From positions 1-33,362 of the forward strand of contig CAIWMU010000265.1 of NCBI GenBank assembly GCA_903913865.1: a stretch of DNA of 33,362 nucleotides, given 5' to 3'. Source of the DNA: an uncultured Verrucomicrobia subdivision 3 bacterium. GTDB lineage: Bacteria; Verrucomicrobiota; Verrucomicrobiia; Limisphaerales; UBA8199. The translations under genes and the position numbers were made by a program. This document shows, one piece after another, positions 10,901 through 18,104 of the stretch. The notes under the pieces are model-generated. The model had not been told where the DNA came from. It did not search any database and saw nothing but the letters and a program-made list of their open reading frames with translations. How positions within the stretch are numbered: the first letter of the stretch is position 1; each line of letters begins with the position of its first letter.

Positions 10901-11066
10901 GCCCCCCGTAGGGATTCTGGGAGGAATACGAAGTCAAGGTCGGCTGGATGAGGATTTGAGCCTGGGCAACCCCACTGAGCAGGCGGATAAAAATAACGAC
11001 ACATGAAACTGCAATCGCGGCTCTCAGCCTCCTGATTGGGCGGTGTGTCTGTGTGGTTGCTTTCAT
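7929..11066 (-). CDS. Divergent GH29-like secreted glycosidase with flanking discoidin modules
   Basis: A 1045-residue exported protein. I chose the ATG at 11066 because it begins directly with a signal peptide ending GVAQA-Q (about residue 36); the frame stays open to a GTG at 11102 but the extra 12 residues look spurious. Domains: F5/8 type C (discoidin)-like module (about 37-226), fibronectin/Ig-like linker (235-333), a GH29 alpha-L-fucosidase-like catalytic barrel (about 336-775), a second discoidin-like module (about 795-966) and a short C-terminal domain. GH29 landmarks kept are RHHDGY (432-437), SLGDWHHPDF (487-496), DVVYFD with the presumed nucleophile Asp550, and GDYATPE plus DWE. 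The fucose-binding His of the family motif FIHWG is replaced (GAIVWG, Val358), and the usual WFDG is YFDY. It is probably a cell-surface or secreted glycan hydrolase, but fucosidase activity should not be assumed. Confidence 0.87.
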   Translation of the reverse strand: MKATTQTHRPIRRLRAAIAVSCVVIFIRLLSGVAQAQILIQPTLTSYSSQNPYGGLYGINRQAVYTCNGSGLASGPSGILGGPDSKHGNGVEGAMWTSVGNTAAPNDFNPQLYYDLGRTINLQTIRIWNYNEAGFSKFGARVIRVSTSADNSNYTVLGNLTLTPGGGTTAEPAQDFATAIPGIRYVKLQILTNWDGAVFWSSITGAQRGGADGRSLVGLSEVRFVAATLTPTAQAVSSPGPINGATEVESDASLSWDANNGDGAASEYRVLVGVGNASYNYLVHSSTVPVSVSQRMNWLPPTNVIQKGSSFWWRVEKLTASGVVSSPTWSFVTRAETIAEKEARMAWFRHGKLFGAIVWGLYSGAEGVWPPQTGARGSSWTYAEWMQFWQGLDTLTYRNTLEPYLTGTNFDAAQMARMCKAAGMEMVYVMPRHHDGYAIWNTRTVTALATNGFKIANNPRNPGRRDFLKELVDALRVEGLRVGFYFSLGDWHHPDFPHAGTLWAHPQAGNPPSHVEVWQNYVSYLHQQVREIVDPGIITNYGPFDVVYFDYSTDGINGESWGATKLVHLVRQFNPNIIINNRLWNGLNNTNGDYATPEANVNNIGYNQYNRDWEAIMSANQPPTWGFGRPDYYPFKSASNLVWDVVDVASKGGTIELSVSPKGDGSLHPHQILQYGGLGAWMATNGASVKGTTGNPVGSRPSWGEYTSKRNENRLYMHVFNRPADGNIVASGLYGTIKRAWLLSNPAQSLTFTSHTDGCQVFLPAGMTDPIDTVIVLDYVFPVAPSTTTTVAAVSSENVLGLDREARHTVDSSGLASGNLGPIHAEGESGIVWTTVGSLGPGTDYAPFITFDLGEVSDVRAIREWGYNAGFLTFGSALAKIGPKNVDVYGSLDGMNFTFAGAVRFALAPGTNNYLGNTVAVNLPGVRYIRLNIRTSHDGAVFDGTGTVRGGDGRSLTGLSEIRFLKGQAGFPVVVRQLGFSGPTFQVQGDGFDLGRRYRLTRALDFGHGFPAVVDGPRVPTATVDVFTDPAPPSARAFYRMEEMP

Positions 11067-11288
11067 GGAATGACTTATACAGTGCCGGGTTATTTCAATC
11101 ACTTGAATTCGAGCACCTTGATGTCGCTAGCCCAGGCTGCGTCTGACCCCACCCAACCCCACCTTGAGCGGGGAGCCACAGACCAAATTCACCTCATTGA
11201 ATGGAGTCAACCTGAGGGGGATTGAGGCCACATCTGTTAAAATTCCGGATGGTTAAGGGATGAGCAACGGCAGAGGTGTGAGCCGATC

Positions 11289-12140
11289 TCAGGGGTTTTC
11301 CTTCGTCGCATACCCGTTGGCGAGAAAGAGCACATCGCGCGGGGCGTCACTGAGGCCGGGGCCCCACGAATACTTACCTGAATCGCTGCTCAGCGCGTGT
11401 GTAATGAACTTGCCGTCCTTCCAATTGCGGCTGGAAGCATGGCCATCTGCCCAGTTGAATGTGCTGCCCGCAGAATTATGCCAGGAGGCGGGAGAATCCA
11501 CCACGCGGGCAGCGGAAAAGTTATCTGGAGAACCGGGAAGCATGAGCCAGGACCCTATGTTCTCTCCCCGGGGATCGTTCTCCTCCACAAACAGGTAGCG
11601 TTCACTCGGATGGATCAGTTCCGTCCTTTTGAATAACCGAGCAACGGGTTGCCCACCGTAGCCGACCACATTCTCGCCGTTAAGGCAGCCGGCCAAAGCC
11701 ACGCTACCGAACGAGAACTGAGGCACCTTGCGTTGGTTGCGACTGTCAGCGGGGCAATGGATGACATTGGGATTGGGGGCATACTGAAATAGCGCACCTT
11801 GTTTATATCCGGCTTGAATCACCATCGCCTGCCATGCCTCAGCTGAAATTCCCGGCGTGGGTGCCGGCATCTTTGGTGGCGTGGCCCACACCCAGGGAAA
11901 GTCACGGGCGGTCATTGGTAAAGGGGATGAATACACCATCTTCTCCTGATTATCATCTGCATACATTGTCCAGGCCAATCCCAACTGCTTCTGGTTGCCC
12001 ACACAATTGACCGTCCAGGCCCGCTGTTTTGCCTTTGACAGTGCAGGCAACAACATGGCGGCTAGAATGGCGATGATGGCAATCACAACCAGCAGCTCGA
12101 TAAGCGTAAACCCTCTGTTTTCCTTCAATTTCTTGTTCAT
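11289..12140 (-). CDS. Type II pseudopilin-like protein with prepilin N-methylation signal
   Basis: A 283-residue protein that opens with a short basic leader and the prepilin peptidase motif [18 protein letters not shown] (Gly-Phe cleavage, Glu at +5 of the mature protein), followed by one hydrophobic helix and the ALSKAKQRA segment. Near the C-terminus is [15 protein letters not shown], a variant of the H-x9-DG motif of the large prepilin-like families of Verrucomicrobiota and Planctomycetota; here ten residues separate His and Asp. Such proteins are inserted through the type II secretion/type IV pilus route, but the role of these expanded families is unknown. The frame also allows a GTG start at 12158, preceded by a GGTGGGG stretch; the ATG at 12140 gives the more usual leader of about ten residues. 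No other secretion genes are adjacent, so it is probably a surface protein of the surrounding glycan locus. Confidence 0.88.
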   Translation of the reverse strand: MNKKLKENRGFTLIELLVVIAIIAILAAMLLPALSKAKQRAWTVNCVGNQKQLGLAWTMYADDNQEKMVYSSPLPMTARDFPWVWATPPKMPAPTPGISAEAWQAMVIQAGYKQGALFQYAPNPNVIHCPADSRNQRKVPQFSFGSVALAGCLNGENVVGYGGQPVARLFKRTELIHPSERYLFVEENDPRGENIGSWLMLPGSPDNFSAARVVDSPASWHNSAGSTFNWADGHASSRNWKDGKFITHALSSDSGKYSWGPGLSDAPRDVLFLANGYATKENP

Positions 12141-12350
12141 TTTCAGCTGTTCTGCCACGGTTACCCCACCCTACCGCCCAGTTCTCTATCTGGTGTAATC
12201 GGGAATGTTGTGTGATCCGTCACCGTGAAGCTGTGCCTGAGGTTGGATCTTCACTTACCTCCCATGACCTATGGCCAGTTCCTCCCGCCTTGCCTGTTAC
12301 CTTCCGGAACTGCCACCCCGGCAGCACCAATCTACCATTCTTTGACAGGA

Positions 12351-12376
12351 GGGCGCACCCACTAATGGGCGCACCC
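12351..12376 (-). terminator. Hairpin downstream of the three-discoidin gene
   Basis: The ten bases GGGCGCACCC occur twice (12351-12360 and 12367-12376) separated by ACTAAT. In minus-strand RNA the copies read GGGUGCGCCC and pair over all ten positions (eight Watson-Crick and two G-U pairs) around a six-base loop. On the plus strand the same pairs become C-A mismatches, so the structure favours minus-strand transcripts. It lies 46 bp past the stop at 12423. No U-tract follows, so it may stabilise the 3' end or need a factor for termination. Confidence 0.5.
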
Positions 12377-12422
12377 TTCGTGTGCGTTAGCCAGCATCAA
12401 TCATATGCCAGACTCCGGATTC

Positions 12423-14861
12423 TCAAGGCCAGACCACTGCGGCACGGTAGAACCGCAGCAGCCCATTGGTGGTTACCAGACCGTCCACCGCCGGCACCGC
12501 ATATGGTGAAGTCGGAAGAGCCGGAATATCGAGAGTCTGCCAACCCGTCAGGTCATTCAGGCTTTCACCAAACTGCAGCTGGTAGTGAAGTCCGGGGATG
12601 CCTTGAAGAGTGGTTGTCAAAAGAGCCGGGCGTGCCGGGTCAGCCACCACAAAGCGAACAGCCCCCAACGCCTGCTCGGCCCCTCCGTAACCGGATACCG
12701 GCTCAAGCCGAACATAACGAATGCCCGCGGCAGCAGTGGAAAAGTCCTGTGCGGGTTCGACAGAGGTTCCGCCAGCGATGACAAGAGTGTTGGTGCGAAC
12801 GATCGTGTAGTTGACATTGTCAGCGGACACCGAGACTCGCACATCCTTGGCTCCGGCACCTGCATAACCTGGCGAGTTGTAGTTCCAAATGCGGGTGATG
12901 AGCAGATCATGGGTGGCTCCAAGATCGAAAGTGACCGAAGGAGCAGCGTCACCAGGACTTCCACCCCATCCCACGGCTGCGTTGTTATGAGTGTCACTGT
13001 AGTAGCCAGGCCCAGTGATGCCCGCTCCACTTACAAGATTTGTAGCCAGTCGTGCGGCAATTTCGGATGAAAACGCACTGATGCTCGGCGTGATGAGTTG
13101 CCCCCCGCTCCTTGAGCTAATCCTGAGGCTGGGGGCCAAAACCACCTGAAGAAATGCTGGAACGCTGGAGAGACCTGCAACCGTGTTACTAACGATCACG
13201 GAATAGCTTCCTGCGTCACCTCCGGTAACACTGGACACAACCAGCGTGTCAGTAAGGGCCCCGGAGATATTTCCGCCGCTGACCAGAAACTGGCCGTTTT
13301 TCTGCCATCGATAGCTCAACGGGGGATGCCCGTTGGCCTCGGCCACAACGAAAAACGTAACTGACTCACCCGGCAGGTTCGTCGAACCAACTGGTTGTGT
13401 TGTGATGTTTGGCAGAGGCGTGGCAACGGCAGTGCCCTCGAATCGAACGGCGGAGAGGCCATTCCAGCCGCCTCCGTAACCGTCGAGAGGTTGAATCTTC
13501 ACATACCGGATGCTGGAAGCAATCGCCGGAAAGTCCTGCGCTGGCTCCGCTGTGGATCCCCCGGCTCGAGCCAGTGTGTTGGTTTCCAAAATGGTGAATG
13601 TCGCATTGTCCGCCGATACGGAAAGCCTGACGTTCTTGGCTCCGTTGGCAGTCCCGCTAGCTTGATTGAGATTCCAGTAACGCGCGATCAACAAGTTATA
13701 ATAGCCTCCAAGGTCAAAGGTGATAAATGGGTCTGTATCCCCGGGGCCATGGTGCCAGACTTCCTCCTCAGCACGACCATGTGTGTCAGTAAAGTATCCA
13801 GGACCTGACATCCCGGCACCGCTGACCAGATTGGCTGCCAACCGTTGAATACCACCACTATTATATTCCGAGGAAAGAGCATTGATGCTGGGAGTGATGA
13901 GACTTCCCCCAATAAAGAGGTGGGCCACCTGGCTAGTCACCGAGGTTTGTGAATTGGCGACCACGACGTCGTAATAACCCTGATCAGCAAGCGAGATGGC
14001 GTTGATCACAAGGTTGGAGCTGGTGGACCCTGTGATGCTACCAGCGTCGGTCAGAAATGTGCCGTTCTTGCGCCACCGGTAACTAAGCGGCGGAAGCCCG
14101 CTATCGCTGGCATTAACAGTGAAGGACGCAGAGGATGCGACCTGCAAAGTCTGGCTCTGAGGATGCTGCCAGATGACTGGCAGGGTGGTGGCCACCACAA
14201 ACCGCACTTCGGATAGCCCGGTCAGGTAACGCCCGTCGGCTCCGCCATGGTTGGTCCCTGTGAGTGAACTCCAGAAGATCGCCCCGTCAAAGTTGGAGAG
14301 AATCTGCATCCGAACATACCGGACGGAAGTTGCTGCCGTTGCGAAGTCCTGAGCGATGTCCGCCGGTCCGCCTCCCGCTTGCGCAACACTGAGAGCAGTC
14401 AGTTCGGTAAAGTTCGTGCCATCGACCGAGGTTGAGAGCAGGATGCTCTGCGCTCCAACAAAGGTGAAACCGGCTTCGTTGTAATTCCAGATCCGGGTCG
14501 TTTGAAGTTTTTGAATGGCACCTAGATCGAATGTTATGGAGGGATCCAAATCATTCGGAGATTGGGTGCTCCCGACAGTCATCCACATTCCTCCGTCAGG
14601 AGCGCTGCCGCCCGTTGAGTCGGCGGCGCCAATGACGCCGGATGGCCCCGCTGTCAACCCCGAGCCATTGACGGCATAAGACGCCGCACGATCGGTCCAG
14701 GGAGCATATGGGGTCTGGGATGAATAGGCTTTTACAGTTGGAGCAATCAAGAGTTGCGCCTGAGCGGTGAGCCCACACAGGAGCATGGCTGTTGAGATGC
14801 TTGTTGCGAGCAGCCTCGCGGTCAGCAACTTGGATTTTTGACCGAACAATCGATTTTTCAT
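12423..14861 (-). CDS. Secreted protein with three discoidin-like and two Ig-like domains
   Basis: An 812-residue exported protein with a signal peptide ending at LTAQA-Q (about residue 35). The architecture alternates: discoidin (F5/8 type C)-like module (39-223), Ig-like domain with WQHPQSQTL and YRWRKNG (228-317), discoidin-like (321-476), Ig-like with YRWQKNG (482-575), discoidin-like (588-740), then a short C-terminal domain (741-812) with the LHYQLQ...LTGWQTL pattern seen in Verrucomicrobiota secreted proteins. Each discoidin unit shows the same ladder: FDLG, a WNYN or WNLN turn, a VS(T/A)S(V/A)D strand, AQDF and IRYV. The first module closely matches the N-terminal module of the divergent GH29 protein. 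No catalytic domain is seen, so it is probably a carbohydrate-binding or adhesive surface protein serving the neighbouring glycosidases. No Shine-Dalgarno is evident before the ATG. Confidence 0.88.
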   Translation of the reverse strand: MKNRLFGQKSKLLTARLLATSISTAMLLCGLTAQAQLLIAPTVKAYSSQTPYAPWTDRAASYAVNGSGLTAGPSGVIGAADSTGGSAPDGGMWMTVGSTQSPNDLDPSITFDLGAIQKLQTTRIWNYNEAGFTFVGAQSILLSTSVDGTNFTELTALSVAQAGGGPADIAQDFATAATSVRYVRMQILSNFDGAIFWSSLTGTNHGGADGRYLTGLSEVRFVVATTLPVIWQHPQSQTLQVASSASFTVNASDSGLPPLSYRWRKNGTFLTDAGSITGSTSSNLVINAISLADQGYYDVVVANSQTSVTSQVAHLFIGGSLITPSINALSSEYNSGGIQRLAANLVSGAGMSGPGYFTDTHGRAEEEVWHHGPGDTDPFITFDLGGYYNLLIARYWNLNQASGTANGAKNVRLSVSADNATFTILETNTLARAGGSTAEPAQDFPAIASSIRYVKIQPLDGYGGGWNGLSAVRFEGTAVATPLPNITTQPVGSTNLPGESVTFFVVAEANGHPPLSYRWQKNGQFLVSGGNISGALTDTLVVSSVTGGDAGSYSVIVSNTVAGLSSVPAFLQVVLAPSLRISSRSGGQLITPSISAFSSEIAARLATNLVSGAGITGPGYYSDTHNNAAVGWGGSPGDAAPSVTFDLGATHDLLITRIWNYNSPGYAGAGAKDVRVSVSADNVNYTIVRTNTLVIAGGTSVEPAQDFSTAAAGIRYVRLEPVSGYGGAEQALGAVRFVVADPARPALLTTTLQGIPGLHYQLQFGESLNDLTGWQTLDIPALPTSPYAVPAVDGLVTTNGLLRFYRAAVVWP

Positions 14862-14960
14862 GGATTTATTGAACGTGGTTTGCTGGATTGCACTTAATAG
14901 GTTTGCTAGTTATATGGATTACGTGTGAAAGAGAGCATACGGAATAGATCTGGATGTAAA

Positions 14961-14979
14961 CACCCCCCGTTCGGGGGTG
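14961..14979. promoter_or_regulatory. 17-bp palindrome, copy 2 (operator or terminator candidate)
   Basis: The palindrome ACCCCCCGTTCGGGGGT (core 14962-14978) is identical to the copy at 16919-16935. It lies 100 bp upstream of the three-discoidin gene and 36 bp downstream of the stop of the GH29 fucosidase gene. On the minus strand a perfect TTGACA (14985-14990) lies just upstream of it, but no good -10 sits at normal spacing. A short TGTTT follows the hairpin on the minus strand, so a terminator for the fucosidase gene is an equally possible reading. Confidence 0.5.
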
Positions 14980-15014
14980 GTGCCTGTCAACACGCCTTTG
15001 GCGCACTCAGGGGG

Positions 15015-16862
15015 TCACTCGCCGAACAACTGAAATTCGGCGATTACGGGCTCACCGTCGGGCATGCCGGCAGGTTTGTCCACCGTGACCGTCAACCTGA
15101 ACCGTCGCGCCTTCACCGGCTCGAAAACCACCTGTTTCTGGGCACCGATACTTGTACCGGTGGCAACGGGCTTCCATTGTCCATCAATTTCCGATTGCAC
15201 CGAGAACTTGCGGCACCTCTTGAACTCAGAACCTTCGCTCACCAACACCCGGCTTACGGAGCGCTCCTCACCAAGGTCAATCTGCGCCCATCCTTCACGA
15301 GAGTTTTCCGGCCCGGCCCAAATCGTGTCGGTCTTTCCATCGTTGACATGTTCTTTTTTCAAAGTGTCCCGGCCTTGCCACTCAGCGGAGACCGTCACCG
15401 GCATTCCTTGCGAAATGGGCGCAGGCGGTGCGATTACGGCTGCCGGGCCTTCGATGTCCACGACCACAACGCTGGCGATGGGATCCGGGGGGACTGCTGG
15501 CAGTGATAATTCCACGCCCCGCTTGCTGCTGACTGCGACGAGTGCCTCCCGTGGATTAGATAACAAGTAGACCCGGCTGACCTTGTTTGTGACCGGCACG
15601 AGCAGTTTGCCGCTCTTGGGCCAGGCAAATACCTGCAGATAAAGCTTTCCCGGCTTCTGAGTGCATCGACCATCGAACGGCAGCACCTCGAACGGGCTGG
15701 CGGTGGTGCCGTGGATCGACTCCTTGTTGATCTTCATCCACGCAGCGAATTTTTCCAGACATCGGCGGGCTTGCGGCAGGATCTCACCCTCGGCAGTCGG
15801 GCCAATATTGAGCAGCATGTTGCCCCCCTTGCTGGTGACGTCGATCAATTGATGCAACAGATCCTCGAATGAACGGAAGCCCACCAGCCGATTGTAACCC
15901 CAATTGTTCGGTAATTGCATGGTCTGACAGGTTTCCCAATCAATCCCAGGTAAACCCGTTGGGGGGACCTCGCCTTCGGGTGAAATATAGTCACCGGCGA
16001 AAACGTAGCCATAGGAGTTCGCAACGCCGAACCCGAGCTTGGGTTGCGGCGGCACATAGCCGGAACGGTTGTCAAGGATGACGCTGGGTTGGAGCGACCG
16101 TGTATAATCCTCGAGTTCCTTCCCATCCTGAGAAGTCCATGCTTCCCGGTCCCAGGTGCCATCGAACCATACCATCCCGATCGAACCATAGTTGGAAAAG
16201 AGCTCCTTTAGCTGGCCGTACAAGTATGCCTTGAAAAGGGCCTTGTCGGGTGTTCCCTTCGCATAATCGTTGAACTGCGGACGTTTCGGCCAGTCGGGAT
16301 GATGCCAATCCATGACAGAATGATAAATGCAGAACCGAACACCTTCCTCCCGGCAGGCCGCGGCCAACGGTTTGAGCAGATCCTTGCCCCCGGGGGTGAT
16401 CTTGATATTCCAATCGTTATTCATCTTCGTCGGCCAAAGACAAAATCCATCATGATGTTTCGTCGTGATACAGATATACTTCACTCCGGCGGCCTTCATC
16501 AGGCGCACCCATTCGCGTGCATTGAATTTCGTCGGATTCCACGTCTTGACCAGTGAACTATATTGGGAACTTGGGATGCCAAGGTATTGTTGAATCCATT
16601 CCGCCCCGCCTGTGACTGTCTGCCCCTGCCATTCGCCTGCAAGTTGCGAATACAGCCCCCAGTGAATGAACATTCCGAACTTGGCATCGCGAAACCACTG
16701 CATCCGGGCATCCTGCTCAGCTTTAGTCTCGTGGAGGGACGGCGGATCATCCACTGCCGCTGCCGCTGCAAAACTTACCCCCGCGCCGACCATGGTGAAG
16801 GCGATAATCAGACTTTTGAGGAACAAGCCACTGTTCGTTCTTGTTTTTCTTCTAATGCTCAT
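15015..16862 (-). CDS. GH29 alpha-L-fucosidase with C-terminal discoidin domain
   Basis: A 615-residue exported enzyme expected to release terminal alpha-L-fucose from glycans by a retaining mechanism. A signal peptide (about residues 1-36, ending FAAAAA) precedes a full GH29 barrel: KFGMFIHWGLYS (61-72) with the fucose-binding His67, TKHHDGF (134-140), YHSVMDWHHPDW (180-191), GMVWFDG (229-235) with the presumed nucleophile Asp234, and a GDYISPE...DWE segment (290-310) in the region that carries the acid/base in many members. SKGGNMLLNIGP (344-355) is the usual barrel end. Residues about 480-615 form a discoidin-like domain (VNDGKTDTIW, QIDLGEE) probably binding carbohydrate. The gene lies downstream of the two-component pair and upstream of the three-discoidin gene. 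No Shine-Dalgarno is evident; a palindrome with a possible -10 lies just upstream. Confidence 0.95.
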   Translation of the reverse strand: MSIRRKTRTNSGLFLKSLIIAFTMVGAGVSFAAAAAVDDPPSLHETKAEQDARMQWFRDAKFGMFIHWGLYSQLAGEWQGQTVTGGAEWIQQYLGIPSSQYSSLVKTWNPTKFNAREWVRLMKAAGVKYICITTKHHDGFCLWPTKMNNDWNIKITPGGKDLLKPLAAACREEGVRFCIYHSVMDWHHPDWPKRPQFNDYAKGTPDKALFKAYLYGQLKELFSNYGSIGMVWFDGTWDREAWTSQDGKELEDYTRSLQPSVILDNRSGYVPPQPKLGFGVANSYGYVFAGDYISPEGEVPPTGLPGIDWETCQTMQLPNNWGYNRLVGFRSFEDLLHQLIDVTSKGGNMLLNIGPTAEGEILPQARRCLEKFAAWMKINKESIHGTTASPFEVLPFDGRCTQKPGKLYLQVFAWPKSGKLLVPVTNKVSRVYLLSNPREALVAVSSKRGVELSLPAVPPDPIASVVVVDIEGPAAVIAPPAPISQGMPVTVSAEWQGRDTLKKEHVNDGKTDTIWAGPENSREGWAQIDLGEERSVSRVLVSEGSEFKRCRKFSVQSEIDGQWKPVATGTSIGAQKQVVFEPVKARRFRLTVTVDKPAGMPDGEPVIAEFQLFGE

Positions 16863-16913
16863 GAAATTGTGTCATTCGATGCTTTCGATGAGTTTCCTGT
16901 GCTTCAGAGAAAT

Positions 16914-16944
16914 AGTATACCCCCCGTTCGGGGGTAATGGCCAA
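16914..16944 (-). promoter_or_regulatory. Candidate promoter of the GH29 fucosidase gene
   Basis: On the minus strand TTGGCC (16944-16939) and TATACT (16919-16914) are separated by 19 bp, and the palindrome at 16919-16935 fills most of the spacer. The -10 matches the sigma-70 consensus at five of six positions; the -35 matches at four. It lies about 50 bp before the ATG at 16862. An operator inside a long spacer would suit control by DNA distortion or occlusion. This is inference from motif match only. Confidence 0.3.
16918..16936. promoter_or_regulatory. 17-bp palindrome, copy 1 (operator candidate)
   Basis: TACCCCCCGTTCGGGGGTA has seven-base arms around a five-base centre and shares its 17-bp core with the copy at 14962-14978. 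It lies 56 bp upstream of the fucosidase ATG. TACCCC/GGGGTA arms loosely recall the heptamer half-sites of NarL-type regulators, and a NarL/LuxR-type response regulator is encoded next door, but the spacing differs from known NarL sites, so this link is speculative. Confidence 0.5.
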
Positions 16945-17468
16945 CGCTGCGACGAGACCTGAATTCAACCGTGAGAGTGAACAGGACGGGCTGGCCGCAA
17001 CGTGGGATTCCAGGCGTGCCAGCTGGACCCCGACGAGAATTGGGGCATGTGTCGCCTTTGAGATCACCCTCCAGCCCTGCTGGCATGATCGACTCGTGCC
17101 CAATTCCCTTACGTCGTTAATATTGTGTACCCACGTTCGCAGTTACGTGAAGGCTCTCTTGGAGGACACCGCCCAGGGTGTGGCCGTTGGAAGTTTGCAT
17201 CTCCACCTGATGCTTGACCGCATCTTACGGGTGGGGACGTCGCACGGAGACTGAAGCCCGTATCCAGGATTTTTGGCGCAACCGGAACTAGAATAGAATC
17301 CTCATTGAATGCTCCCTTTTGATCCAACGAGAGTGAGGCAGGCAACATGCCAGAGGATCTGCAGGCGGCTGATAGGCTTAAACCGCTCATCACATCGGGC
17401 TGCCGCCTCGCTCCGCTTCTGCTCGAAGCCGTGGAACATGCGGTCCGCGACAACCGACCGTCGACCCG
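16937..17468. other. Intergenic stretch without a supported gene
   Basis: About 530 bp between the response-regulator stop and the palindrome upstream of the fucosidase gene. Open frames exist on both strands (for example 17109-17453 minus and 16937-17254 plus), but their translations are low in hydrophobic core patterns, match no family I recognise and have no ribosome binding site. Only short GC-rich inverted repeats are visible, such as the CCCC/GGGG pair around 17030-17045. It could hold decayed coding sequence or a long leader for the fucosidase gene. Confidence 0.5.
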
Positions 17469-18104
17469 CTACTGGGGCTTGCTCCCGAAGTACTTCATGG
17501 CGGCCTCAGTCCGTGACCGGACATGGAGCTTTTCGTAGATGTGCTTCAAATACCCGCGGACCGTATCCTCTGTAAGGCCCAACATCCCTGCAATTTCCTT
17601 GTTGATGTAACCTCTGGCCACCAGTGCAATGACCTCCTTCTCGCGCACCGACAAGGCTACGGCGGGGGTTTGCGGGGTCGGCTTTTTCGAAAAGGACTGC
17701 ACCACCTGCCTTGCGATGTAGCTCGACATCGGTGCCCCTCCACGATGCACATCTTCGATGGCCCGCAAAATCTCAGGAGCAGGGGTTCGCTTGAGCAGGT
17801 AGCCGCTGGCTCCCCTTTCCAACGCCTCAAAAATCTGCTTCCTGTCGTCATACACCGTCAACATGACAATCAGCAACTCAGGCAGAACCTGTTTGAGGAG
17901 GTATGTGCACTCGACGCCCGACATCATCCCAAGATTGATGTCCATGAGGACCACCTCCGGAGGTTGCCTCGGGATCTCCCGCAGTGCCTGCTCCCCAGAG
18001 CTGTATGCTCCAACACATTGAAACCCCTGGGTCTCGCTGATCAGGGATGCAAGTTCCTGTCGCACAGATCGTTCGTTCTCTACGATGGCTACTCGGATGG
18101 ACAT
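17469..18104 (-). CDS. NarL/LuxR-type response regulator
   Basis: A 211-residue cytoplasmic DNA-binding regulator. The receiver domain (about 3-120) has Glu9 in the acidic pocket, the phospho-acceptor Asp55 in VVLMDINLG, Thr83 and Lys105. The LuxR-type helix-turn-helix (about 148-208) reads LSVREKEVIALVARGYINKEIA followed by LGLTEDTVRGYLKHIYEKL. The start overlaps the last 16 bases of the histidine kinase gene, so the two are translationally linked and almost certainly cognate. The second position of the acidic pocket is Asn10 rather than Asp or Glu, a mild deviation. The pair lies directly upstream of the fucosidase/discoidin locus, which makes those genes likely targets (inference). Confidence 0.95.
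   Translation of the reverse strand: MSIRVAIVENERSVRQELASLISETQGFQCVGAYSSGEQALREIPRQPPEVVLMDINLGMMSGVECTYLLKQVLPELLIVMLTVYDDRKQIFEALERGASGYLLKRTPAPEILRAIEDVHRGGAPMSSYIARQVVQSFSKKPTPQTPAVALSVREKEVIALVARGYINKEIAGMLGLTEDTVRGYLKHIYEKLHVRSRTEAAMKYFGSKPQ

Noticed and set aside
11067-11102. GTG start adding 12 residues to the divergent GH29 protein
   Set aside because: ATG 11066 directly starts a normal signal peptide; the extra residues add no pattern.
17109-17453. Minus-strand open frame of 114 codons after the response regulator
   Set aside because: Composition is low-complexity and Ser/Arg-rich with no fold pattern or Shine-Dalgarno; kept only as intergenic sequence.
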